Translations under genes and position numbers: made by a program | NCBI GenBank assembly: GCA_027625915.1 | Contig: JANTQA010000045.1 | Location: 2,480,001-2,544,000 of the forward strand | DNA: 64,000 nt | Direction of reading: 5' to 3' | DNA from: Anaeramoeba flamelloides | Taxonomy: Eukaryota > Metamonada > Anaeramoebidae | The notes under the pieces: model-generated | What the model saw: the letters and a program-made list of their open reading frames with translations, nothing else | The model's database searches: none | Told to the model about the DNA's origin: nothing | Shown here: piece by piece, positions 1 to 11,836 of the stretch | How positions within the stretch are numbered: the first letter of the stretch is position 1 | Layout of the letters: each line of letters begins with the position of its first letter

Positions 1-3000
1 TTTTATAGAAAACACAAAGCGAGTTTAGAGGTTTTTTTTTTTTTTTTGTTTGATCAATCTCCAATAAGAAAGAAAATTACTCTTTCTTCTTTTTGGTTAT
101 TTAACCTAAAGGTAACCACCCCATTTTAAGCGAACACATCCTATTTCATATTCAGGAAATTGTTGAAATGTATAATTTTTAGTTTGATCATATAATTTTC
201 ATTGTATTTTACTTTTCTAAAAAAAAAAAAAATGAAAAGAAAACATACTTTTTTTCACCTACAAAAAATTATGTACCTTTACTAAATCCCACATACTTTT
301 CAAACACTTGAAGACACATTACTACATTTTACAACTCTTTCAAGCATTTTCGAACGATTTGAAAAGGGGAAAAGTGTTGCAAAAATAATGGGATTTTTTG
401 TAAGGTGATACCAAAAAAAAATAATTTTCTTTTTTATGATTTTTTTTTATTATGATATTGTTGAATTTTCTTGATTTTATGATTTTTCGTCCTAAAGTAG
501 GATTAATCATTTTTTTTTTATTGATAATATCATGATTTTATTGTTAATCACATGATAATATAAATTATCATCAAAACAACTTATTATTATTATTATTATT
601 TAATCGAAATTAAAAAGATGTCCTTTATAATTATTGTTTGAATGGTCATAAAAAAGTCAAAAACCAGAAAAAAAATGGAAAATAAAATAAAAAATCAAAT
701 GACTATTGAGAGAAAAATGTTGGACAGAGAAAAATTGTTGGACAGCAATTTTAATTGGGGACATTACTTAAAATGATTTTCAATTTCTTTAGTTTGTGAA
801 ATGACAAAAGTAAATAAAAATAATTTACTTATTAGAATAATGATTAATGTAATTCAACTTTTTCAAAACCTTATCTCTAATAATCTAAAGCAAGTTTAAA
901 AATTACCATTTTCAGAATTAATAATAAACTTTACTAAAACTTGGATTTTTGTTAAAATTACATGATCTCCTTTAGTTATCAACCATTAAAATGGGTATTC
1001 TACACACACCACAGATTAATGAACTTTTAACACATTTAAACCTGGATTTATATATTAGTCACCTAGTTATCAATAGGATTTGATTTTCAATGTTACTAAT
1101 GTTCCCAATTTAAAATGGTCTCCAACCCTTTTTCTGTTTCCAAGATTTTTGTCTCAACAGTAAAAATAAAAAGACTGATAAAAATTTCCATTGAACAATA
1201 TATTTGCTATTTTTTTTTCAAAAGTAATTATACTTATTTTTGATGAATAATTTTTGAAATCAATTAATCCCCATTTTTTTCAATAAAATAAATAAAATAA
1301 TAAAAAAAAAATAAAATTAAAAAATAAAAAAATGTTAGTTAAAATTTTTCAAATGTACATTATTGATTTTTCACTTACTGAATATTCACTGAAAAAAAGT
1401 TAATAAGAAGATTTTATCCCAATGATTAAATTCGTTTTAAAAGACACAACATGGTCTCAATTTTCTTCTTGATTCTTTGTCTTTTTGAAGATCTATTTTT
1501 TTTCCACATGATCTTTTGCAAAAAAAAAAAGTATCCAAAATAAAAAAAAAAAAAAAAAAAATGTGATAAAAAGCAAAACTAAAAATTGTAAAATTAGAAA
1601 AAATGATTTTGATCATCAAATTTGAAAGTATTTTTTTGATTAGATTATGAGATAAAATTCTCAAAAAAACTCTCATTACCATTATAAAGTAAGTCAAAAT
1701 CTCTTAAATTTAGTTTATATTGATATTTAAAATAACTTATTTTAGGAGGAAAAAAAGCATTTCTTAATCTTTGCCATAAAATTCTATAATAATAATAAAA
1801 TCATTTAAACAATGAATTTTGTTTGTATTTATTTTGGTTATTTTTTTTTATAATTAATTTCAATATATCAAAATTCTATAAAAGAACATTTAAACAACAA
1901 AATCAATACCCCTTCTCAAATATCTTATACTGTAATTTATTTTCTCTTAACATATTTAATTCTTTATAATTTTTTCTTCTCTTTTTGAAATATTTTCTTT
2001 TGTCTAGTCTTAAAAAAAAAACTATATAAATTTATTTAATAAATTATGCACTAAATACAAGTAAAAACAGTTTTACAAAAAAAAAAAAATTAATCTAGAA
2101 TATTAGCAAGAAATTTTCACCAAACAAATTATTATATATATATATATATATATATTGGAATTTTAAATTTCAAATCGATAAAAAAATCATCAAGTTATCA
2201 ATTATTCTTAATCATTTGAAAATTCAACTTTTAATAAATCAAACTGTAAAAATTAACTTTTTTTTTTTTTTCAAATCGTAAACTTATTCATAAAAAATAA
2301 TAAAGATAACAAAAATATATTTTCTAATTTCCAATAGAATTAAAAAACAAAAAAAAAAAAATTTAAGAATAAATAAAAAAATTACAAAGTTCTTTAAATC
2401 TCAATATTTAATTTCCAAATTTGTTAAATTTCTTTTTAAAATTTTTATAGTATTTCAAAATATTAATTATTATTATTTTTTGAATTTTATTCTGCTTTTT
2501 TTTTCATTACCTAATATTATATAGTGTAAATGTTTCAATTTAACTTTTCGGCAAAACGAGTTACATCCACCCTTAATACAAAAAATTCCAAGAATTAAAA
2601 TAAACAAGGTATCTGAAATAAATAAAAAATCACAATAATCAGTAAACTCTAATCCTAGTTTTGTCTCACAAAATGATAATTATTTTTTTTTATTTCTTTT
2701 ATTTTGTATTTTAGAGTTTAGCTTTATTTTTAATATGTTTTTTTGTAATAGAAAAATTGATTTAGGTCAAAAAAAGAGGATCTAAACCGAATTATTCAAA
2801 GGGTTATTTTCTCATTATTTTTAAAATATAAACAATTTGATTTATAATAAAAAAAAAATAAAAAGTTTTCCAAAATTATTTACACTATAAATATTTATTA
2901 GTGTTCTTATATTTATTTGTTTTCGCCCCCGAGATTTTTGTTTTTTTTTAAATTTGGAAAAATTACTTCATTTCAAATAATTTTTAGTTGTGGTATCACA

Positions 3001-3279
3001 AAAATTTCAAAAAAATTGTACTTAATTTATATAAAATTATTTATTAATAATTGTTAAAAAACCTTTTTTTATTAAATTTAAGGTTTTAAATTGAATTCAC
3101 CACATTTTATAACACCTTGTAAAAATATTTCATATGGAATCATAATAAAGAGATTTTTGAAAAATTAGTACGAAAATTCATTTTTCAATTATTCTATTTA
3201 CAGAGAAAGAGAAACAAATACCCTACCGAGTTTTTAAGGGGAAATTAATAAAAAGTATTATCTTTTTAAAAACAAGAAG

Positions 3280-4519
3280 GGAAAAAGTGAAGTAACTCGG
3301 TAAAATTTATCCTTTTGAAAAATTCTAATTCCTTAATACTTTCCGAAAAAAATATTTTTTAATGCCAAAGTCAATGAGATATTGGAAATCTAAAATCTCA
3401 TTGACTACTATATTTGTGAAAAGAAAGCTAACCCAAATTAAACCAGAGTTAAATCTTTAAAATTTTTAATTTTTTGAATTTTTTTTTTTATCAAATTTTT
3501 TTGTTATATTAAAATTATGTTGTAAAACTAGAAACTGTGTTTATGGGAAAGATTGAAATTATTCAGAGAATTAACCTAAGAAAAAGACCCGAGAAATTTT
3601 GTAATTTTAAAAAATCTTTTCTTTTAGAAAACCACACAAAAAAGATTACCTTTCCAAAGAAACCCGTTTAAATTAAGAATGAAAAAAAATATATATTTGA
3701 CATAAAGTCTTATTTTGAAGATTTGTTTTCTTTATCTTCTTAATTTGTAGGAATTCAAAACTTTATAACCTTGAATTTCTCGCTCCATTACTATTTATAT
3801 TATTTAACAAATTTTTTTTTTACAAATTTGTTTTAAAAATTCACTTATCAAATATATTTATCAAAGAAAGCCAAAACAAAGAATACTGTTTCAAAAATAC
3901 AATAAAATGAATTGAATTCTCGAAATAAAAAAACAGTTACAAAATAATTTGAACCCAAAAGAAAAAGAAAAATTAAAAAAAAAAATTCAATCAGAATTCA
4001 GAATTATTTTTAGTTCTCCAATTCAATCGAAATATAAGTAATTATCAAATCAGACAAATACAAAGAATAAACCTTTCGTTCCAAAAAAGAATTCAAAAAA
4101 TATCCTATTTTCTTCGACCAAAACTAGAATTTGATGAACCAAATTATAATAGGATTTGAAAATTCATTTTGATAATTCTTTTATAAATAAAAAGTAATTT
4201 GTTAATCAAAAAAATTTTACAAACAAAATTTTTTTCATAAAGAATTAAAAATATAACCAAATAAAAAATAAGTAATTGTGTAAAATGACTAGAAAAGATC
4301 AAGAAATAAATGATCTTTTTTTATTTTTTCTTAATCAATTTTTTCATTTTTTTGATTTCTATTTTTTAATTGGTATGATAAATATATTATACTAGGATAT
4401 CAGCCAAACTCTCTTATTTATTAAAATTTTAATGTGTTTGGCTATTGAAACGAGTTGAATAATTCAGTTATGCACAAACCGTGGCACACAAAATTGGTAA
4501 AATGTACTTGCCCCCTTAA
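3280..4519 (+). repeat. Large TTAA-flanked repeat, copy 1
   Basis: About 1.2 kb that aligns end to end, with many mismatches, to 8269-9474. Shared landmarks in the same order include the segment with TTTGTGAAAAGAAA near 3413, the CTTTATCTTCTTA stretch near 3730 and the ATTTGGCTA-like segment near 4437. The right end reads AAATGTACTTGCCCCCTTAA; its reverse complement matches the left end of copy 2, so the unit has terminal inverted repeats next to TTAA. The left boundary of this copy is eroded and approximate. There is no coding capacity, so it is probably a non-autonomous DNA transposon or a decayed remnant. Confidence 0.7.
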
Positions 4520-4547
4520 AAACAAAAAAAATGAAAAACAATTTCAA

Positions 4548-4727
4548 TTAAGGGACTAACCTCATTAAATTTTTTGACCAAAATTTAATAGAGATTGAGA
4601 AAATTTTTTACCCATTACTTCGATTTGAAAGACACTGTTTATTTTCAATATTAAATAAACTTCCAGATAAGGAATTCTTATTTAGAAAATGGTCAAAAAA
4701 AAAAAATAATAGAGACTAGTCCCTTAA
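4548..4727. mobile_element. 180-bp TTAA-flanked inverted-repeat element (MITE-like)
   Basis: Starts TTAAGGGACTAACCTC and ends with the imperfect reverse complement (GAGACTAGTCCCTTAA). The inverted ends agree for roughly 35 bp, including a shared TTTTTTGACCA further in. TTAA at both ends is the target-site signature of piggyBac-like transposons (established for that superfamily); assigning this element to it is inference. A degraded relative follows the second copy of the large repeat, ending at 9634 with GATAGTCCCTTAA. Confidence 0.65.
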
Positions 4728-4801
4728 GTTAAAATTGTTTATCATTATTTCGTGTTTATTTTCCAATAGCCAATTAACTTTTTATTATTTCTGAAAAGCA
4801 A

Positions 4802-5797
4802 TTAGTTTTTGATTGTCTTTAAAATTCTCTCATTTTGAATTTTTTTTTTTAAGTGTGACGCAAGGTCTTGATAAAAAGATTGAACACCTATAAAGCCTGG
4901 GAAATAATTAACGTCTATAACTGAAAGTCTTTGGTCCTTTTCGCAACGTATTACATCAACACCTAAAATTTCAACTCCAAGGGCAGTTTTTAATTTTTCA
5001 CAAATGACATTCAATTGTTCACTTTTCAAATTTTCTTGCAAGGGGATTTCTTTGTTTGGCTTCATGTTTTCTGGAATTTCGATACCTTTACCTAATTTTG
5101 CTGTTTTGAAACCAGACAATTCGTTGGAATCAATATTCCTTAAGGAGTATCGTGGAACAGACACACAACTGTCCCCGTTGATAAAGATTTTGTAGATTGT
5201 TTGGAAGTGGCTGTAATAAGGCGTAATCAAATAAGGAAAATAATTCAGCTCGTTGAGGCCTTCCTTGTTACCAATGATATAAATCTCGTGTGTTTTGCTC
5301 GAACCGCCAGCGCTTACGGGCTTACAAATAACGGGATAATTAATAGTTTCGTCTTTGCTAATCAATTCTTCAGCTTCGATGCAACTTGTAGCAACAACTG
5401 AAGGTGGCACAAATGCGTTTTCGATTTCTTCAACTTTTGGTTTGATTGTTTCGTTGATTTCGTGTCTGGATCGGAAAACTTTTAATTTTTCAATGTCCCC
5501 AATGACAACAGTTTCTGGATTTTCATTCACGTAGTTGAGAAAGTTGGAAAGTTTTTTTTTTGAAAGCTCATCTTCCTTAAAAAGTTCATCTGTAATTTTT
5601 TGTAAAATTCCATCAAGCTTGACTTCCAATTTGATCGGTTGTGTTATGTCTAACTCATGTAAAATTATCGAATGGTTTTCTTTACAATAGTCAATAAATT
5701 TTGGCCAACCAAGCCTTTTTTGTTTGCTTTGGCTCATACAATATCCGATGTTCAACATTTTTATGTTTTTTTTTTTATTTGGAACTTTAACAAACAA
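4802..5797 (-). CDS. ITPK1: Inositol-tetrakisphosphate 1-kinase (inositol 1,3,4-trisphosphate 5/6-kinase)
   Basis: Single-exon protein of 331 residues, close to the family's usual 310-420. This ATP-grasp kinase phosphorylates inositol 1,3,4-trisphosphate at the 5 or 6 position and related inositol phosphates, feeding inositol polyphosphate synthesis in the cytosol. The N-terminal half carries the family pattern (IGYCMSQSKQKRLGWPKF, HELDITQPI, LDGILQKITDELF, NPETVVIGDIEKL). The nucleotide-binding part follows: YPVICKPVSAGGSSKTHE, then SHFQTIYKIFINGD and RYSLRNI. The C-terminal metal-binding segment is LGVDVIRCE and SVIDVNYFPGFIGV, with the expected Asp, Asp and Asn ligands. Met14 is an alternative start, because the first 13 residues are lysine-rich and lie before the conserved start. 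The stop is TAA. There is no linked partner gene. Confidence 0.93.
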   Translation of the reverse strand: MFVKVPNKKKNIKMLNIGYCMSQSKQKRLGWPKFIDYCKENHSIILHELDITQPIKLEVKLDGILQKITDELFKEDELSKKKLSNFLNYVNENPETVVIGDIEKLKVFRSRHEINETIKPKVEEIENAFVPPSVVATSCIEAEELISKDETINYPVICKPVSAGGSSKTHEIYIIGNKEGLNELNYFPYLITPYYSHFQTIYKIFINGDSCVSVPRYSLRNIDSNELSGFKTAKLGKGIEIPENMKPNKEIPLQENLKSEQLNVICEKLKTALGVEILGVDVIRCEKDQRLSVIDVNYFPGFIGVQSFYQDLASHLKKKIQNERILKTIKN

Positions 5798-8268
5798 TCA
5801 AAAAGAAATTTGAGAAAAATGAAAAGTTGCATTTTTTGGAATTTGATATCAAATTTTTGAGTTTCTGACCAGTAATTTGTTGGGTTTTTGAATAAATCAT
5901 AATTTGTGTCTTTCTGGATTCTTTTTCTGTGACATTTCTTGCATTATTTATTGTAAAATAATTGTTATGTGATCCTTTTCTGCTTTTCTAATAGGAAATT
6001 CTGATCTTAAGGAAACTACATGGAAAACAACCCAGCTCTGGAGATTTCTTAAATAGATTGAATCTGTCATCTTTATATATAGGTGAGGAGTTTAAGTACC
6101 ATTTGCATTTGAATTTAAATGGGATAATATGAATTTTTTCAATTTGAAAATCTGACTTTCATTTGAGATACTTTTCGAATCAATATATACTGTTTATTGT
6201 AAAATAAAAAGATTAAAATTTTTATTCAACTTTCCCAAAAAAACACAAACCAGGATTTAAAATAAATCATCAAAGACCCCAATTCTAAAAAGGTATTAAT
6301 AATTTAAGCTTCTTTTAAGAAATAAAAATTTGAAATTTTACTTGATTTATAAATCTTTTTTTGGAAAGCTGTCTGAAAATTGTGTTCCATTTGTTTTGAA
6401 ACAAATAGTAGATTCAATATGTAAGTCAAAAAATAAAATAATTAAACAGAAATCACAAATTTTAATCTATTTCTTTGAAAGAATTCTAATTAATAAAAAA
6501 CTATAAAAAAACAAAAGGAAAAAGAAGTGAAAATTCATTACCTTTTATGTTCGAAATGCCAGTTTATAGATTTCTTTCTCGAAAAAATAAGTATGTTTTT
6601 ATTTTGAAACAGGGATTTTGACCAAGAATATATGGATTATTTTAGTAACTAAAAATTAAATTTTTTATTTTTTATAAATAATTTATTATCAAATGACATG
6701 AAAAAAGGAAAATATTTTTCTTGTCATACTTGGATTTTCTGTAAAATCAACTTGAATTTAAATAAAAATGCAAAAATTTGATAATAAAAGAAAAAAAACA
6801 AATAAATAAAAAAAATATAGAAATAACGAAAATTTTCTCTTTGGGATTATTTTGTACTACTGATAAATTTGAATAAATTAAATAAAATATTTTATTCAAT
6901 TTCCATTTTTGTAATTTATCAACATCACTTTTTAAAGAGATTCAAGAGAAAGAATCTTCTGAAGTTAAACCAATTTGACCAAGTTTCTAAAAAATATACT
7001 AATACAATACTTTAATCAAATCTAAGAGTAAAAAAATTTTCTAGAATTGACAATCTAGTAAAAATTTTCAGATATTTATTTGAATTTATCAGTATTTCTC
7101 ACTTTTACTTAATTATTCTATCCTCAGAAGAAAGTGATAAATAATAATTATTACGTTGTATTTGTTGTAGGTCTATACATCTTAACAGTTTTAATTTATT
7201 ATCCCCTTTCAATGATTAGTAAAATGATAAAAAGATTCTATTATATTTAATAACAAATTCAAAAAAAAAAAAAAATACAAATATTAAAAAAACAAAACAA
7301 AGAACAAAGTTGATTTATAAAGACAAAATACACTTATTAGGCTTTTTTTCCGAAATGAATTTTTGTTTGTACAAGTTTTGATCAATTTTTCTCATTTTTG
7401 AAAAGTTCAAAGTTCAACATATTTCCAATTTATTTAAAAAAAGAAATTATTTGAAAGAACACCAAATATTAATGTAAATAAAAAGGAAGAGTACCAAAAT
7501 AGAATTTAGAAATGAAACCACTAAGTTTTGAAATAACTCAAAATAAAAAATCCAATTAATTTGAAAAACACCATAATAATTATATTAAACTTGAGAAAAA
7601 TAAAATATATTTATCCAAAGAAAGATAATCATTTTTTTCATAAATTTGATAAAAAATATAAGTAAAAATATCAAATAAATTTAAAAATCTTCCAAAATCC
7701 TAACTTAAAATCTGGGAAATTCAATCTAGAGACAAAAAAATGTTTTTAAATAGATTATTTAAAATCAATAATTATTAAACCAAACTTAATTCTTTCAATT
7801 GTTTTGGTAATAACCCACAGATTCAATTTTTTAATATTCTATTTAATTATTTCTCAATTTTTTTTAAAGATTTTCAAAGAAAAAAATTGAAATAAAATAA
7901 TAATTCTAAAAAAAAAAATATAATAAAAATTATCAAATAACTGATTTGAATACTAAAAGTTCCTTAATTTATACTCTTAATATTAGAAAAAGAATAGTGC
8001 CAAAATCTTTTAACTTGATAGAAATTTAATAAATATTTATAAATAAAAGAAAAGAACACTTTTTTCTGATCTTCAAGGATTCAATATTTGATTTATTATT
8101 CTTGTATTTTTCAAAAAAGATTGTTTTTTTCAATGTTTTTTGTTGGTAGTGACACTCAATTATTACTAAAAGTAAGATTTACAAAAAAAAAAAACTGTTT
8201 TTGAAATATTTTCTTTTTCTTTTTTTTTAATCAAAAATTCAAACAAAAAAGATTCGGAACTTTTTTAC

Positions 8269-9474
8269 TTAAGGATGTAAGTACATTTTACCATTTTGAA
8301 AAATTTTAATTGTGTGAACATTACTGAAAATTATTTTTCGAGTGCCAACAGATATTGAAACTTTGGAACCAAAACACCATCCGCTAGTCTATTCGTGAAA
8401 AGAATCAAAGTAATTCAGAGTTGAATCTTAATTTTTTTGATTTTTTGAACATTTTTTTTGATTCAAATTTTTGGTTTTAATAAATTTGGTTTTGGATCTC
8501 GAGATGTGGTTATACGGACGATTGAAATTAATCCAACAGTAAACCAAAAAAATATACCCGAATATGTGTGTATTTGAAACAAATATTTTCTTTTAGAAGA
8601 CTATATACGAAAGATCACCATTCCAAATAAATTTGTTGAAATCAAGAATGAAAAAAAAAAAAAATCGATAAAAGCCTATTTTCGAAGATTGGTTTTCTTT
8701 ATCTTCTTATTTTGTATGAATACAAACTATTTTTTTCCTTGAATTTCTAGCCCCATTACTATTTATTATTATTTTATTAAACCTTTTGTGACAAATTTGC
8801 TTTCAAAATTCTTTTTTAAAATATTTTTATCAAACAAAGCCAAAACAAGGGATATTATTTCAAAAATTATAATAAAGGGGTTGAATTCTTGAAATCAAAA
8901 AACAGTTACAAAAGATTCAAATCAAAATAATTGAAAAATTCAAGAAAAAATTTCTATCAGATTCAGAATTTATTTGAGTTCTTGTTTTAATTGAAAATAA
9001 ATAATTATAAAATCAAACGCATTTGTCCAATAAACGGTCATTCCCAAGAATAATTACAAAAATCTCTGATTTTCTGAACTAAAACTTGAATTAGATGACA
9101 TAAATGAAAATAGGGATTTTTAAATTCATTTTGGAAATTCTTTAGAATTAAACAGTAATTTGTTTTTCAAAAATTTTACAAACATAATTTTTTTCATAAA
9201 GAATTAAAAATAAAACCAAATAAAGAATCAGTAATTGTGTAAAATTTATAGATAAGATCAAGTAATAAATGATTTTTATTTTTTTTTTTTGATCATTTTT
9301 TTCATTTTTTTGATTTTCGTTTTGTTGTTCGTATGAAAATAACTTATACTAGGATATATTCCACTCTAGTATTTATGAAAATATCAATGTATTTGGCTAA
9401 AGAAATGATTTGAATAATTCAGTTTCACATAAATGGTGGCACTAAAAAAATGAAAAATGTACTTACCCCCTTAA
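8269..9474 (+). repeat. Large TTAA-flanked repeat, copy 2 (best preserved)
   Basis: Begins TTAAGGATGTAAGTACATTT and ends AATGTACTTACCCCCTTAA. The ends are inverted repeats of about 28 bp with few mismatches, and both abut TTAA. The internal sequence aligns with 3280-4519 and, for the first 300 bp, with 63706-64000 in the same orientation. For example ATTTTTGGTTTTAA and TGAAATTAATCCAACAGTAAA are shared with the right-hand copy. There is no open reading frame of note. I read it as a non-autonomous cut-and-paste element; the superfamily is inferred only from TTAA. Confidence 0.75.
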
Positions 9475-9827
9475 AAGTTTAATTGGGAAAAATGATCAAT
9501 TCTTTTAAAAATCGATAACTTATTCTCGAAAGTTGATAAATGAGTTTTTTTATAAGGTTTAATTGTATTCTTGTGTAAAATACTACTTTTTTACCCTTAG
9601 TGAAAAAAAAAAATAAGAGTTGATAGTCCCTTAAGAACTACGTTTGCAATTGAAAATTGGGGGCATGTGTTATACAAGAGGATTATGAGGGTTGGCAAAT
9701 CTCACAATTATTTATTCACCGAGATCTAAGTGCTAAAAAATGTAATGTTTGACATAAATTTTTCTCTCCTCGTATCTCAAAATGACAAAGAATGTTGTCA
9801 AAAAACAGCTTTTGGAGAAAATTTCTA

Positions 9828-9928
9828 TTTAGGTGAAAGTAGCAAACCTGGAGACGATGTTTGGGGGTTTCTTTGGTTTATTTTTGAATTGTGAGAGAAG
9901 ATGAGAAGGTTTGCCACTTTCACCTAAA
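9828..9928. repeat. Hairpin-forming inverted repeat
   Basis: The left arm reads TTTAGGTGAAAGTAGCAAAC and the right arm AGGTTTGCCACTTTCACCTA. The arms pair over about 22 bp with one or two mismatches and are separated by a loop of about 55 bp. It could be a very short MITE or a structured RNA. No second full copy was recognised in the window. Confidence 0.55.
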
Positions 9929-11092
9929 AGGTCAAAATGGAGAAAATTGAAAATTTTGATGAATTATTGTCTGTTGTTTTCCAACAATTATCTTTTTTGA
10001 TTAATGCCCACGATAGTTTATTTGGTATTGTATTGAATCCACTAAAATCACCAATTCCCAAAATTGAAAGATCATTTTTCTTCAACTGACAAAGAAATTA
10101 TTTTTTAAAAACAAAAACTGACTAATTTTGCAAACTTAATTTTCAAAAGATACTTGAATGCAAAATTACACCAAACCTCACCCACTCAACCTCAACTCAA
10201 TTTTCGTTGACTCAACCAATTGGGTTTTGAGAGAAACAATCCAAACAAAAAAATTTTTATCAAAAAAGCACAAAAAACAAGAAGTGTGTTGTTATGGATC
10301 ATGTTGTTCCACAAACAACTCAAGGAGACATCCTCCTCTTAGTCATGTTTTGGAGATTTATTCAAGGAAAAACAACAAAAATCAAACAAAAAACAAGAAA
10401 AACCCTCAACGTCTTTGTTGTGAATTAATCTGGTTTACGAAATACAAGAACAATTCAAGGAACCCAACATCCAAAAATCTTAGAGAATTGAGATCGTTAA
10501 AAGTAAAAGTTGTTTATTGAGAATGTTTGAAATGATCTTAATTTTTTCTGTAAGGAAACCGTGGTGTGTTTTTCTTTTTCATTTTTACCATCCTTAACAA
10601 GGGTGTTCGAGTTTACGTATCTCAACATTTCTTTTTCATTTTTCATAAAAAAAATGACGAAAAATGATTTTTTGATCCAAATTGGAGAATATTTCAAAGA
10701 TCACAACTTTACATTTTAAATGCTATTGGTTCAAAAGGTTTTGAGAAAAATTGATCAATTGCCAACGTAGTTCTTAAACTGACAAAAAAAACAAAAGAAC
10801 TTTTCCATATATTTTTTAACTTTGGAAAATTTTGAGAGAATAAAAAAAAAGAAGTAATTACTTGTAAAATTAGGGGTATTGTTATTCTCTCACAGGTATG
10901 AACTTTTTTCGACATTTCTTTACAAATTTCAGAAACATGTATGATTTAATCGGATAGAAAAAACCATAAAATGATGAAATTAAACAAATGAACAACACTT
11001 TCAAATCTATTTTGAGTCTCAAGAATTTAGAATGTTTCATTTTTTGACTTTTTCTACTCTGGAAAATTTTATTATTTAATCAGCAAATTAAT

Positions 11093-11836
11093 ATGTACAA
11101 CAACCAATATAACCAACAACAGCAACAAATGATGAGACAGCAACAAATGATGCAACAACAGCAACAATTACAAAACCAATTAATGCAATGGTTTAATTAT
11201 GTTGACAAAGATCGATCAGGCTTCATTGACAGCAAAGAACTTTTACTTGCATTTGGACAAGGTGGTATGAACTTCTCTCCTGAAACATGCTCACTTTTGA
11301 TTAGGTAAACAAAATTACTTTTTAATTTTAATTTTTTTTTTTTTTTTTTTTCCTTTTTTCATTTTTTTTCTTTTTTTTTTCCAGCCTTTTTTTTTTTTCC
11401 ATTAATTTTATTTTTTTTTTTTTAAATTTTTTTTGCTTTTGTGCCAAAAAAATAATTATTTGTGATCCAAAATAGACTCTTTGATACCGAACAAAAAGGA
11501 TCTGTCAATTTCCAACAATTTTTCAAAATGTACAACTTTATTAACCAAATGAAGGTTTCCTTTTGTAATGTCGATCAAGACAACAGTGGCAATATTGACG
11601 CCAACGAATTAGCAACAGCACTCAAGTACTCTGGTTACACCTTCCCCAACAATGTAATTATGACTCTCTGTAACAAATTTGGCAAAAAAAATGTTATTTA
11701 TTTTGATAATTGGATCGCACTTTGTGCTCACCTCCAAAGAACCAGAGCTGTATTCCAAAATTATGACACAAACAGAACTGGTAAAATCACAGTTGATTTT
11801 AATGGACTTATTCTTATTAGCGCATACCTTAAATAA
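11093..11836 (+). CDS. Penta-EF-hand calcium-binding protein (ALG-2/sorcin-like)
   Basis: Two exons, 11093-11304 and 11476-11836, joined across a 171-bp T-rich intron. The donor is AG|GTAAAC and the acceptor AAAATAG|A, which splits an Arg codon and keeps the frame. The product is 190 residues. A Gln/Met/Asn-rich N-terminus (1-31) replaces the Gly/Pro-rich tail usual in this family. EF-hand loops: DKDRSGFIDSKE at 38-49 (canonical), a weak DTEQKGSVNFQQ near 73, DQDNSGNIDANE at 104-115 (canonical), and a weaker DTNRTGKITVDF near 168. The spacing and the paired third and fourth helices fit PDCD6, sorcin or grancalcin. Such proteins bind calcium, dimerise through the last EF-hand, and act on membranes and ESCRT or COPII adaptors (known of the family). 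Which member this is remains unclear. Confidence 0.9.

Larger units (their letters stand above)
1..4801. other. Gene-free AT-rich stretch
   Basis: No reading frame here looks like a protein gene; the one longer open frame (1437-1697, minus) is rich in Phe, Ile and Lys as expected of random AT-rich DNA. The stretch holds poly-A and poly-T runs, a TA microsatellite near 2132-2156 and, from about 3280, two repeat units described separately. I see nothing else that can be supported. Confidence 0.6.
5798..11092. other. Gene-free stretch with repeats; doubtful small frame at 10158-10520
   Basis: No recognisable gene in 5.3 kb. From 8269 to 9634 it holds the second copy of the large TTAA repeat and an eroded small element; at 9828-9928 there is a hairpin. 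The interval 9640-10700 is less AT-rich than its surroundings. It contains a 120-codon open frame (10158-10520, plus) with no known domain and a composition skewed to Asn, Lys and Ser; it could be a small orphan gene or a transcribed non-coding region, and I do not call it. Confidence 0.5.

Noticed and set aside
5004-5860. Plus-strand frames opposite the inositol kinase gene
   Set aside because: They are shadows of the minus-strand coding sequence, which has clear family motifs.
10158-10520. 120-codon open frame on the plus strand in a less AT-rich interval
   Set aside because: No domain, no recognisable start context and a composition dominated by Asn, Lys and Ser; a chance frame cannot be excluded.
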